From Cyclobacteriaceae bacterium (lineage in GTDB: Bacteria > Bacteroidota > Bacteroidia > Cytophagales > Cyclobacteriaceae): a stretch of DNA of 64,000 nt. The notes below the pieces were generated by a model. It was not told where the DNA came from and did not search any database. It was given only the letters and a program-made list of their open reading frames with translations. Location of the stretch: NCBI GenBank assembly GCA_022841475.1, contig JALHRJ010000015.1, forward strand, positions 1-64,000, given 5' to 3'. A program made the translations under genes and the position numbers. Shown piece by piece: positions 34,458 through 42,627 of the stretch (its first letter is position 1; every line of letters begins with the position of its first letter).

Positions 34458-35411
34458 TTAAACTCGCTCACTTCGTTCCTTAATTATTGTCAGTATGTTC
34501 TTTTGAATGTCCGACATTATCAACTGACTCCATAGTCCGCTATAAAAATTGAAACCTGTCGACAATCTAAACTTTGATGTTAAATGAAGTCGAACTTTAG
34601 AATCACTTAGTTTTTCAATCTCATATCTGCCTTCCAAAACGTCAAAATATTGTCCCCCGACAAGTACGTGTTTATCTAAAGCTGTCGGTGGTATTGAGCT
34701 CGGGTCAGCCTTAATGTCAAATGCTAAAATTCTTTTATCCGCTACTTCAGTTACTGTCTCAGTAAAAAAAAGTCCACGGTCAAAAATTGCTTTTCTTATA
34801 CCACCAACAGCAATTGTGTCGAGTTCTGCTTTAAGTGGTCTGGGAAAGCCCATTATTTGAAAAACGGTCAGGTTGTTCTCTTCTTTTGAAATTTCTTGAA
34901 CTCTCGTTATGTTCTTCCAAACCTCATGGTCAGTTGAAGAAATTTCTATGCTTGTTGTCTCAGTAAATATTTTATCAGTCAAACCAAGAGAATTTTCAAT
35001 TGGAGCAATCACAAATGGCAAAAGAACTAGTAGCGAAATAGTCAACTTGTTTTTATTCCGCTCAAAAATTCTTACCCCAATCAGTCCACCGAGTAATGCC
35101 ATTACTGCAAAAATCGGAACTGCCATAAGAGCGCAAATGATTCCTTCTTGCCCGAAGAATACAGATAGTCCAATTAGTCCAATTATTGATAGAACAGGCA
35201 TTGATATTTTTAGAACTTTCCTTGAGCTTATTAAGTGGTCGTAGTTATAAGCTACAATGAGTCCGATGACAAATGGAACAATAAATAAGAATGAAAGTGT
35301 CATTAGTCCATAGGTCTGAAATATTGCTTTCTCACTTACTTCTAGAGCAAATATTCCTCTTGCAACTAGGCCGTATAAGATTCCAAATAAGAGTCCCTTT
35401 ATTTTATCCAT
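34458..35411 (-). CDS. Membrane protein with SRPBCC-like C-terminal domain
   Basis: A 317-residue protein. The first ~150 residues contain four to five hydrophobic segments (e.g. LFGILYGLVARGIFAL and FIVPFVIGLIVAYNY). Residues ~155-315 look like a soluble SRPBCC/polyketide-cyclase-like domain (IEISSTDHEVWKNITRVQEI, GRYEIEKLSDSKVRLHLTSKF). No precise family name is possible. It is the last gene of the cassette-like block, with the AAAGAGTAGACTAA motif and a strong palindrome directly upstream. Confidence 0.65.
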   Translation of the reverse strand: MDKIKGLLFGILYGLVARGIFALEVSEKAIFQTYGLMTLSFLFIVPFVIGLIVAYNYDHLISSRKVLKISMPVLSIIGLIGLSVFFGQEGIICALMAVPIFAVMALLGGLIGVRIFERNKNKLTISLLVLLPFVIAPIENSLGLTDKIFTETTSIEISSTDHEVWKNITRVQEISKEENNLTVFQIMGFPRPLKAELDTIAVGGIRKAIFDRGLFFTETVTEVADKRILAFDIKADPSSIPPTALDKHVLVGGQYFDVLEGRYEIEKLSDSKVRLHLTSKFRLSTGFNFYSGLWSQLIMSDIQKNILTIIKERSERV

Positions 35412-35420
35412 TTTCTTTTT

Positions 35421-35488
35421 AGTCTACTCTTTCCAACAGGTGCGCCCAACGATTATATATCAGACACGGAGTATCCGATATATAATCG
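35421..35488 (-). repeat. Cassette outer end with 12-bp palindrome
   Basis: CGATTATATATC (35450-35461) and GATATATAATCG (35477-35488) are perfect inverted arms around a 15-base loop. Immediately inside, minus-strand CGTTGGGCGC contains GTTGGGC, which fits the GTTRRRY core, followed by AAAGAGTAGACTAA as in front of the serine hydrolase. The palindrome may be the folded recombination site or the end of the mobile block. Confidence 0.6.
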
Positions 35489-35556
35489 ATGTAACCAATT
35501 TACTACATCTCGGCCACTATTTCAATGTCCGAAACCGTTTTAAGAGACCTTCTCTT

Positions 35557-37101
35557 CTATTTCAGCTTTACACTCCCCTTGCCCACTTCCACTTTCTTTC
35601 CGAGGTACTCGGTGGTTTCTGGTTGGCGCAAAGTTTCCATGTAATACCATTCGCCTTTGGCCTTGTCGGGATAGAGCGTTAATAACAAATAACCATGATC
35701 GCGGGCGTTCAGGTATTTGATGTGTGGATTATTGCTGAGCAGTGCGCCCTCCATCATTTTCACGGTATCAGTGTCGTGATATTCATTATCGTTGGCCGAA
35801 GAAATACTGGTGGTTCCTAATTCAATGGCAAATGCACCCGCTGAAGTTTTTGGATTGTAGGTCTTCTTAACTTCCGTGGCAACTTCAATGGCCCAGCTTG
35901 CGTGTGTATCGCCCGTCAGGAAGATCAGGTCCTTTAATTTGTTTTCGAGAATATATTCTTTCAGCTTTTTCTTTTCAGCCGGGTAGCCATCCCACGAGTC
36001 GAGGTTGCGTGGCATGTTTGGATAGACCACACTCAATTCGATGTCTGCAAACATTACCTGGTTGCCCAAAACTTTCCAGGTAGCGGTAGAATTCTTAAGT
36101 GTATTCTCCATCCAATTCAATTGTTCGCTTCCCAACATGGTGCGATCGGCATGATAATCGGTTGAAGTAAGACTATCCACGGGTCGCGTTCTTCCTTCCA
36201 ATCTTTCGTCCAGCATAATCACATCTGCCAGGGCACCATACGAGAATGAACGATAGTGTTTGGTGCCTTCGCGGATGGGAAGCCATTCGTAGTAGGCTTT
36301 AACCGCAGCTGCTTTTCTTTTTTCAAAATCCCCTTCATCAGGTTGATGATTTTGTGCACCAGCCGTGTAGACATTGTTCGCGACTTCATGATCATCCCAG
36401 ATGGCAATCACGGGATGTTGAGCGCTCATGCTGCGCAAGCCTTTATCCAATCGGTATTGTGAATGACGGATGCGATAGTCGCTTAGTGTTATAATTTCAT
36501 GTGGCGGTAGATTTTTTCGGATGGTAGTATCGCCATATTTGCCGCGACCGTATTCGTAAATATAATCACCGAGGTGAAGCACGGCATCAATGTCCTCCCG
36601 GTCTGCAATTTTATCATAGGCGTTAAAAAATCCCCATTCCCAGTTGCTGCAACTTACTACAGCAAATTTCAAACTATCGCGGCTGGCAGTGGGTGTTGTT
36701 TTTGTTCGACCTATCATAGAAGTTTTGCCCAATGCCATAAAGCGATAATAATAGGTAGTGCCTGGTTGAAGTCCATCAACATCTACTTTCACCGTATAAT
36801 CTTTTTCGGCAAGTGCCTGGGCAGAATCTGCTTTGATGATCGTAAGGAATTCTTTTGAATCGGAGATCTGGTATAAAACAGGTACATACGCAACCGAATC
36901 TTCAGGGGTAACGCGTGTCCACAAAATTACCCGATCGGCTAACGGATCGCCCGAAGCTACTCCGTGATAGAAAGGAGCCAGCGAAGACTCAAACAAACCT
37001 GCCACCGGCTCTGTTAATTTAGAAGTCGGCTTTTCTTCTGCGTTTTTGCAAGCTGTAAATACCAGGGCCATCAGGCAGGATAGTATAATGGTGCGCTTCA
37101 T
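35557..37101 (-). CDS. PhoD-family alkaline phosphatase, lipoprotein
   Basis: A 514-residue metallophosphatase with lipobox LVFTAC (Cys18), so it is membrane-anchored on the periplasmic or outer face. After the N-terminal Ig-like domain (SGDPLADRVILWTRV...GTTYYYRF) come the metal-site motifs VVSCSNW, LGDYIYEYG, IWDDHEVANN, and LTGDTHASW, as in PhoD enzymes that use Fe/Ca. Likely role: release of phosphate from phosphodi- or monoesters under phosphate limitation. A Pho-box cannot be identified. Upstream minus-strand TAGTTTCG (37117-37124) is a possible -7 element. Confidence 0.9.
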   Translation of the reverse strand: MKRTIILSCLMALVFTACKNAEEKPTSKLTEPVAGLFESSLAPFYHGVASGDPLADRVILWTRVTPEDSVAYVPVLYQISDSKEFLTIIKADSAQALAEKDYTVKVDVDGLQPGTTYYYRFMALGKTSMIGRTKTTPTASRDSLKFAVVSCSNWEWGFFNAYDKIADREDIDAVLHLGDYIYEYGRGKYGDTTIRKNLPPHEIITLSDYRIRHSQYRLDKGLRSMSAQHPVIAIWDDHEVANNVYTAGAQNHQPDEGDFEKRKAAAVKAYYEWLPIREGTKHYRSFSYGALADVIMLDERLEGRTRPVDSLTSTDYHADRTMLGSEQLNWMENTLKNSTATWKVLGNQVMFADIELSVVYPNMPRNLDSWDGYPAEKKKLKEYILENKLKDLIFLTGDTHASWAIEVATEVKKTYNPKTSAGAFAIELGTTSISSANDNEYHDTDTVKMMEGALLSNNPHIKYLNARDHGYLLLTLYPDKAKGEWYYMETLRQPETTEYLGKKVEVGKGSVKLK

Positions 37102-37303
37102 AAAAAAATCGTTTTGCGAAACTAAAAGGATTTTAGAAGAGTGTCGTTATTAAATTATGAATAGTGATTGGATGCTCCCAAAAGGCTTATTCTAATACAA
37201 TTGATCGTAATGTTTTAACAGTTGGGTAAACCTACATTTACTTATGGCATCTCCGGATGCAACCTTTGCGTATAAACGTTATCTTAACTTAAACTTAGAA
37301 GTC

Positions 37304-38248
37304 ATGCGCCTGATCATAGTTTTACTTTTTATCAGTTTTTCGATCTCTGCCCAACCGGTGGAGCGGGCCAAAAATTTGTTTCAAAACCAAAAGGGGGCCG
37401 AGGCAAAGAAACTCTTGCTCACTGTAAAAGACACCAATAAGGAATATGCAGACGCGCAATACTGGCTAGGGCGCATTGCGTTTGAAGAGAAAAACTATGA
37501 TGATGCGGAAGAGTATTTTGAAGCTGCGATAGAGGCCAATGATAAAGTAGCCGAATATTATACCTGGTATGGAAACACACTCGGCACAATTGCGGGTGAT
37601 GCCAATTTTCTGAAGCAAGGTATGCTGGCACCTAAAATGAAAAGCGCCTGGGAGAAAGCAGTGGCCTTAGATCCAACCGGCATCGATCCGCGCGAATCGC
37701 TTGTGCAATATTATCTGCAGGCCCCCGCCATTGCAGGTGGCAGTGTAGACAAAGCCATTGAAATAGCGAATCAAATTGTGAAGCTCAAACCAGCCGAGGG
37801 CCACCGGCAGTTGGGCAATATTTATTTTAAAGAGAAAAGAATGGTTGAGGCAGAAAAAGAATTTATTGCCATGACAAAAGCTGACCCTGCCTATGTATCT
37901 GGCCTGGCGAATTTTTACATGCTGCAAAAGCAGTATGATAAAGCATTCAATCTTTTTGAAGAAGGGGTTAAGAAAAATCCCGAGGATATGTTGGCTATCT
38001 ATCAGATTGGAAAAACAAGTGCATTGTCGGGTCAGCGTTTAGATCGCGGTGAGGAATGTCTGAGAAAATATCTTACTTATACGCCCAAGCAAAATGAACC
38101 TAGTCACGCAGGGGCCAACATGCGACTGGCACAGATAATGGAAAAGCGCGGGAAAAAATCTGAAGCAAAAAAGCTATATGAGTTAGCCATAAAATCGGAT
38201 GACACGTTGAAGGAGGCTAAAGAAGGACTGGAAAGGGTTTCAAAGTAA
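37304..38248 (+). CDS. Exported TPR-repeat protein
   Basis: A 314-residue protein; the start at 37304 begins the signal peptide (MRLIIVLLFISFSISAQ), whereas 37244 would add 20 residues. It contains about six tetratricopeptide-like repeats (e.g. ADAQYWLGRIAFEEKNYDDAEEYFE and HRQLGNIYFKEKRMVEAEKEF), forming a superhelical scaffold. No enzymatic domain is visible. Probably a periplasmic protein-protein interaction module. Its stop codon is followed directly by a dispersed palindrome. Confidence 0.85.
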   Translation: MRLIIVLLFISFSISAQPVERAKNLFQNQKGAEAKKLLLTVKDTNKEYADAQYWLGRIAFEEKNYDDAEEYFEAAIEANDKVAEYYTWYGNTLGTIAGDANFLKQGMLAPKMKSAWEKAVALDPTGIDPRESLVQYYLQAPAIAGGSVDKAIEIANQIVKLKPAEGHRQLGNIYFKEKRMVEAEKEFIAMTKADPAYVSGLANFYMLQKQYDKAFNLFEEGVKKNPEDMLAIYQIGKTSALSGQRLDRGEECLRKYLTYTPKQNEPSHAGANMRLAQIMEKRGKKSEAKKLYELAIKSDDTLKEAKEGLERVSK

Positions 38249-38311
38249 CCCTCACCCCGTCCTCATTCTTCGGACACCCCTCTCCCAGGGGAGAGGGGAA
38301 GGGGGTGAGGG
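38249..38311. repeat. Dispersed nested palindrome (CCCTCACCCC/CCCCTCTCC type)
   Basis: Outer arms CCCTCACCCC (38249-38258) and GGGGTGAGGG (38302-38311) enclose CCCCTCTCCCAGGGGAGAGGGG (38277-38298, within it a 9-bp stem). The inner part matches the palindrome at 1844-1864. Such repeats are scattered in many genomes; here it fills the gap between the TPR and DUF418 genes and may act as a bidirectional hairpin. Confidence 0.75.
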
Positions 38312-38331
38312 TGTCTAAAAGTTTATCAACT

Positions 38332-39558
38332 ATGCAATCACCCATTCAATCGCGCATCCAAATCATTGATGTTCTACGCGGCTTCACCTTGCTGGGAATT
38401 ATCATGGTCCATTTTTCCGAGCAATATTACGCTGGCATGCACCCGCAGAGCCATATGAATTTCGAAATCAAGTTTCTGGGTGATCAAATCATGCAAGGTC
38501 TTATTGGCTTTTTTATTTCGGGCAAATTCTTCATGATCTTCTCCTTTCTTTTTGGACTCAGTTTTTTTATTCAGTTAAACAAGAGTGACTCCAACATAAA
38601 ATTTTTCGGTCGGTTTTTCTGGCGGCTGCTTATTCTCGGTGTCATTGGCTTTGTCCATCATCTGCACTATCGGGGCGACATTCTTACAATCTATGCGATG
38701 TTGGGTGTGGGGCTTTTGATTTGTTATAAACTTCCGGATAAGTGGTTATTAATTCTCGCGCTTGTTCTCACCATTAACTTGCCTTCTGTAATTGTGCGCG
38801 GAGTCCAGTCCGTAACACAGCCTGAAATTGAAATTGAAAAGCTGTTTGGCGGCAACAATGAAGACAATGAAAAATACTTTGCTACCGTGAAAGCAGGAAG
38901 TTACGCGGAAGTACTGAAGGCAAACCTGAACGAGTTTGAATTTAAGTACCGGTTTCAGGTTGTTTCGGGCCGCATTTATATAACCATGGGATTGTTTCTT
39001 TTGGGATTATATGCGGGCCGAAAGCGGGTGTTTGAAAAATGGCAGGAGAACCTGCTGCAGTTCAAGAAATTTATGAAGCGTTCACTGTGGATAATTTTAG
39101 GATTGATACTTTTTGCGGCTGTGTTCTTTGGTGGCGCAGAACTTGCAAAAATCAAATTGCCCCAACTTGTGCAATGGACAGTAGGCGGTTTAGTGATCGA
39201 TATCTTTAATCTTTGCATGGCGGTGGTCTATGTAACTGGCATCGCCATGTTGTTTAACAAAGAGAAGTGGCATCATAGATTAATGCACTTTTATGCTGTG
39301 GGGCGTATGGGGTTAACAACCTACCTGATGCAAACTCTTTTTGGGGTGTTGCTATTTTTCGGTATTGGCTTCGGCTTGCTAGGTGAAATTGGACTGCTTG
39401 CATCGGTGACAATTGGGATCCTGATTTTTATGGGTCAGATCTATTTCAGTAAATGGTGGCTTGCTCGTTTTAGATACGGACCCGTAGAGTGGTTGTGGCG
39501 AAGTGCGACTTATTTGAAGGTGCAGGAGTTTAAAAATAAAATGCTTTCGCCAAATTGA
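38332..39558 (+). CDS. DUF418-family membrane protein
   Basis: A 408-residue polytopic protein with the N-terminal signature IQIIDVLRGFTLLGIIMVH and the C-terminal DUF418 block ending FRYGPVEWLWRSATYLK. There are about ten hydrophobic segments. YeiB-like DUF418 proteins are related to acyltransferase-3-type folds and may modify envelope components, but no substrate is established. The ATG at 38332 was chosen because the GTG at 38305 lies in the flanking repeat. Confidence 0.88.
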   Translation: MQSPIQSRIQIIDVLRGFTLLGIIMVHFSEQYYAGMHPQSHMNFEIKFLGDQIMQGLIGFFISGKFFMIFSFLFGLSFFIQLNKSDSNIKFFGRFFWRLLILGVIGFVHHLHYRGDILTIYAMLGVGLLICYKLPDKWLLILALVLTINLPSVIVRGVQSVTQPEIEIEKLFGGNNEDNEKYFATVKAGSYAEVLKANLNEFEFKYRFQVVSGRIYITMGLFLLGLYAGRKRVFEKWQENLLQFKKFMKRSLWIILGLILFAAVFFGGAELAKIKLPQLVQWTVGGLVIDIFNLCMAVVYVTGIAMLFNKEKWHHRLMHFYAVGRMGLTTYLMQTLFGVLLFFGIGFGLLGEIGLLASVTIGILIFMGQIYFSKWWLARFRYGPVEWLWRSATYLKVQEFKNKMLSPN

Positions 39559-39725
39559 CAAGCCCCCCTAAGAAAATTAATACCTACTTAAGTTAAGTAT
39601 ATTTTCTTTTACTTTAAAAGCACGTAACGTCAGCAGACTATCTTTCTCACTAAACCTATTTTTAGGATTATTATATTTTTAAAAGTTATCTTCGGACTAA
39701 CTTTTAAGAACAGTTGTTCCACTGC

Positions 39726-40820
39726 ATGAAATTTTCGATATCATTTGAATGTCAATTGCGACTAATTCTATTAATTATTATAGCGGCACATTCGATTCAA
39801 GTGAGTAATGCTCAAAGGCATCGTAATGATTATATAGCAACCGATTCTGTATATTCACAAGGCAGGGTGTTCCAAATTGGCAAGAATAAAATACGGTTTC
39901 AAAAAACAAAGCTGGATCAGTTAATAACCTATACCCCTAAAGACATTATTGAGTATGGATTCGGTGGCAATTCTTTTGAATCATTATTTATCAATGGAGA
40001 GCAAAATTTCTATGCAAGGGTAGTTCATGGAGAAAGTAGCCTTTATCTTGATAGGAGGTCATTTTTTCTCAAAAGAAATGATTCTTTAATTCAATTAAAT
40101 AGAGGAAATTTCAAGCCACGTTTGTCACGATTATTAGGTATCGATGACCAATCACTTAGCAGATTAACTTATTCAAAATTAGCGTTGGCAAATTTTATTG
40201 ATTTATGCAATAAGCGTAAATATAATTCCAGCTTTTTACCATTCAGAAAGGCCGGAGTATATGTTGGTTATTATAACTTTACATTTAATACAAGTGGACA
40301 AGGCCTATCAGAAATTACTGGTAACAGTGACTTTTTTTCCTTGGGATTTTTTGCAGACTTTCCGCTTTATGATCCACAATCATTGAATGTATTTGCTGAA
40401 TTGAATTGGATATCTGCAAAAACAGACTTCTACAATAGCAGCCAAAACCTAACTGACTATCTGGCAATTGATGTGATCGGTTTGACCGCTCCAGTAGGTA
40501 TTAAGTGGATATTTAATAGGGCTAAGATGAGCCCTTTTCTAAAAGCCGGAGCCTTGGTTTCCTACTTACAAGTTAATTCACCAAATGGAATTATTCAGAC
40601 TATAAGAACAGGTTCTGATATTGAGATTTATAAAAAGGAGTTAAGCCCCGCAAGTAATCTAATGTTAGGATATCATACCGGAATAGGGTTAGAGATTCCA
40701 ATGAAGGGGAGAAAAAATATTCATCTTGATATGAAGTATCTACGGTCCTTTAAAGCGGATTTTGACGCTATGAGTTTGGGATTTTCTGGTCTCTATTTTG
40801 GTTTGGGATTTAACCTGTAA
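39726..40820 (+). CDS. Outer-membrane beta-barrel protein
   Basis: A 364-residue protein with a signal peptide ending near VSNAQ. Residues ~1-160 form a soluble domain around the DSVYSQGRVFQIGKNKIRF motif; residues ~180-364 show the alternating aromatic pattern of an 8- to 10-strand porin-like barrel (YVGYYNFTFN, FADFPLYDPQ, ending YFGLGFNL with a C-terminal aromatic/Leu). The start at 39726 (ATG) was preferred over the TTG at 39714. It is three bases upstream of the Kelch/IPT lipoprotein gene, so they are one operon. The region is visibly AT-rich. Confidence 0.75.
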   Translation: MKFSISFECQLRLILLIIIAAHSIQVSNAQRHRNDYIATDSVYSQGRVFQIGKNKIRFQKTKLDQLITYTPKDIIEYGFGGNSFESLFINGEQNFYARVVHGESSLYLDRRSFFLKRNDSLIQLNRGNFKPRLSRLLGIDDQSLSRLTYSKLALANFIDLCNKRKYNSSFLPFRKAGVYVGYYNFTFNTSGQGLSEITGNSDFFSLGFFADFPLYDPQSLNVFAELNWISAKTDFYNSSQNLTDYLAIDVIGLTAPVGIKWIFNRAKMSPFLKAGALVSYLQVNSPNGIIQTIRTGSDIEIYKKELSPASNLMLGYHTGIGLEIPMKGRKNIHLDMKYLRSFKADFDAMSLGFSGLYFGLGFNL

Positions 40821-40823
40821 CAG

Positions 40824-42617
40824 ATGCAGTTTCGATTATTCTTACTATTAATTCTTTCAATCTTGTTCGGCTGTTATGAACGAGAGTATCCTCAACCGTT
40901 TCCAATTGCAATTACCTATGAAGTAGTAAATATTAGTTCTGAAGGTGCAGAGTTTAGGGGTAGCATTGAAAGTTTAGGAACTGATCAGAAAGTTATTAAA
41001 TATGGATTTGTGTGGGGAGAAGAAACCAAGCCAACAATAAACTCATCTTTCATCACATTTTCTGACAACTTCAAACTCGGAACTTTTTCAAAAGTGATTA
41101 ATTATGATCTCGCAAAGGACCAGGTTTATTATGTAAGAGGATTTATACAAACTGAGAACTTAATCGTCTACGGAAATGTTGAGTCATTTATCAGCCAAGG
41201 GAGCAATGCTCCGGAGATAACTGAAATTTCTCCTGAAAAAGGTACTGATGGTTCTGAGATAACAATCAAAGGGAATTACTTCAGCAATAATCCCGCACGC
41301 AACTTTGTAACAATTGGTGACCAGACTGCAAATATTATTTCATCGACCGAAACTGAAATTAAGTTTGTTTCGCCCATCTCGCCCCTTATTGGTGACTTTG
41401 ACCTTACTGTTGAAGTAGCAGGAAAAAAAACAACGGCTCTTCAAAAATTTTCAATTCGAGGTCCTCGAATCAATTCACTCTCAAAGTCGAATGGGCGTGT
41501 GGGTGATCTTTTAATTGCAACCGGAGAATACTTCGCTGATGAAAACTCTCTATCATTATTTTTTGGATCAATAATCCCTTATCAACAGTACGAAAACTAT
41601 AGCCAGACGTACATTCTCTCCACAACGGAGCTGGAGTGTTACGTACCGGATTACGTAGGCAGAGATGTTAATTTGGAATTATATTCCTATTCACCTCTCT
41701 TCGGGCCGCTTCAAAAAAAACATGTCTTTCCGCAAAACTTCACAATACTAAACTCATGGAATAACATTAGTAACCAGGTTCCACTTGAAAGGAATTATCC
41801 GGGGCTTAGCGGTTGGGGTTATAAGTCAACACAAATAAATAACCTGGTGTATGTTATAGGGGGAAAGACAATGTACGAATATAATATCAACACCAACGTA
41901 TGGACTCGCAAGGCTGACTTTCCAGGCGAGTACCGCTATTTTGGAACTGCATTTTCTTATCAGAATAAAGTTTACTATGGTTTTGGTGAGGCTTATTATG
42001 ACCCACCATTCGTAGGTAGAAAGAGTATCTTTCCTAATGACCTTTGGATTTATGACCCCACAAATAATACCTGGACAAAACAGCTCGATTCACCATTTCC
42101 CGGAAGGAGAAATGCAATTTCTTTTGTAATCAATGACCACGCGTATGTGGGTCTGGGGTTCTCTGATGCCTCAAACAATGTTGTGCATCATATAGATATC
42201 TGGAGTTTTAACCCTACTACTGGAAATTGGTCTTCAATCCCAGTCCCTTTTACCAAATCGGTTTCAAGGGCAACGTCTTTTGTGGTCAATAATAAAGCTT
42301 ATCTGGTGGGAGTAGAAGAATCCCGATCTCGATATTCAGATGTATGGGAGTTTGACCCCGCTAGTTCTTCATGGTCGGTCAAATCACCTTTACCAGAAGA
42401 AATGTTAAACGAGGGGGCCACGGCCTCTTCACAAAGTGGATATGTGATTGCCACTATTAACGGTTACGGCAATCGACCGTATGAATATGATCCTAATAAA
42501 GACCGTTGGATAAAAAGACAAAGTTTATATAGTACCAGTGCACCTTTCCAATTTGCACATTACCATAACAATAAACTTGTATACTGTGCTGGCACCCTGT
42601 GGCAACTTGATTTTTAA
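40824..42617 (+). CDS. IPT/TIG- and Kelch-repeat lipoprotein
   Basis: A 597-residue lipoprotein with lipobox ILFGC. Two IPT/TIG Ig-like domains follow: residues ~130-210 (PEITEISPEKGTDGSEITIKG) and ~212-300 (RINSLSKSNGRVGDLLIATG). The C-terminal half carries at least five Kelch motifs of a beta-propeller (e.g. VYVIGGKTMYEYNINTNVW, AYVGLGFSDASNNVVHHI, AYLVGVEESRSRYSDVWEF). Kelch propellers usually bind glycans or proteins; no active site is seen. Co-transcribed with the barrel upstream; together they may form a surface binding/uptake unit. Confidence 0.85.
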   Translation: MQFRLFLLLILSILFGCYEREYPQPFPIAITYEVVNISSEGAEFRGSIESLGTDQKVIKYGFVWGEETKPTINSSFITFSDNFKLGTFSKVINYDLAKDQVYYVRGFIQTENLIVYGNVESFISQGSNAPEITEISPEKGTDGSEITIKGNYFSNNPARNFVTIGDQTANIISSTETEIKFVSPISPLIGDFDLTVEVAGKKTTALQKFSIRGPRINSLSKSNGRVGDLLIATGEYFADENSLSLFFGSIIPYQQYENYSQTYILSTTELECYVPDYVGRDVNLELYSYSPLFGPLQKKHVFPQNFTILNSWNNISNQVPLERNYPGLSGWGYKSTQINNLVYVIGGKTMYEYNINTNVWTRKADFPGEYRYFGTAFSYQNKVYYGFGEAYYDPPFVGRKSIFPNDLWIYDPTNNTWTKQLDSPFPGRRNAISFVINDHAYVGLGFSDASNNVVHHIDIWSFNPTTGNWSSIPVPFTKSVSRATSFVVNNKAYLVGVEESRSRYSDVWEFDPASSSWSVKSPLPEEMLNEGATASSQSGYVIATINGYGNRPYEYDPNKDRWIKRQSLYSTSAPFQFAHYHNNKLVYCAGTLWQLDF

Positions 42618-42627
42618 TTACTCAATC

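Noticed and set aside
32405-35556. Classical integron array
   Set aside because: No integrase gene is present and only one spacer end (GTTGGGC) fits the canonical core; I report it as cassette-like only.
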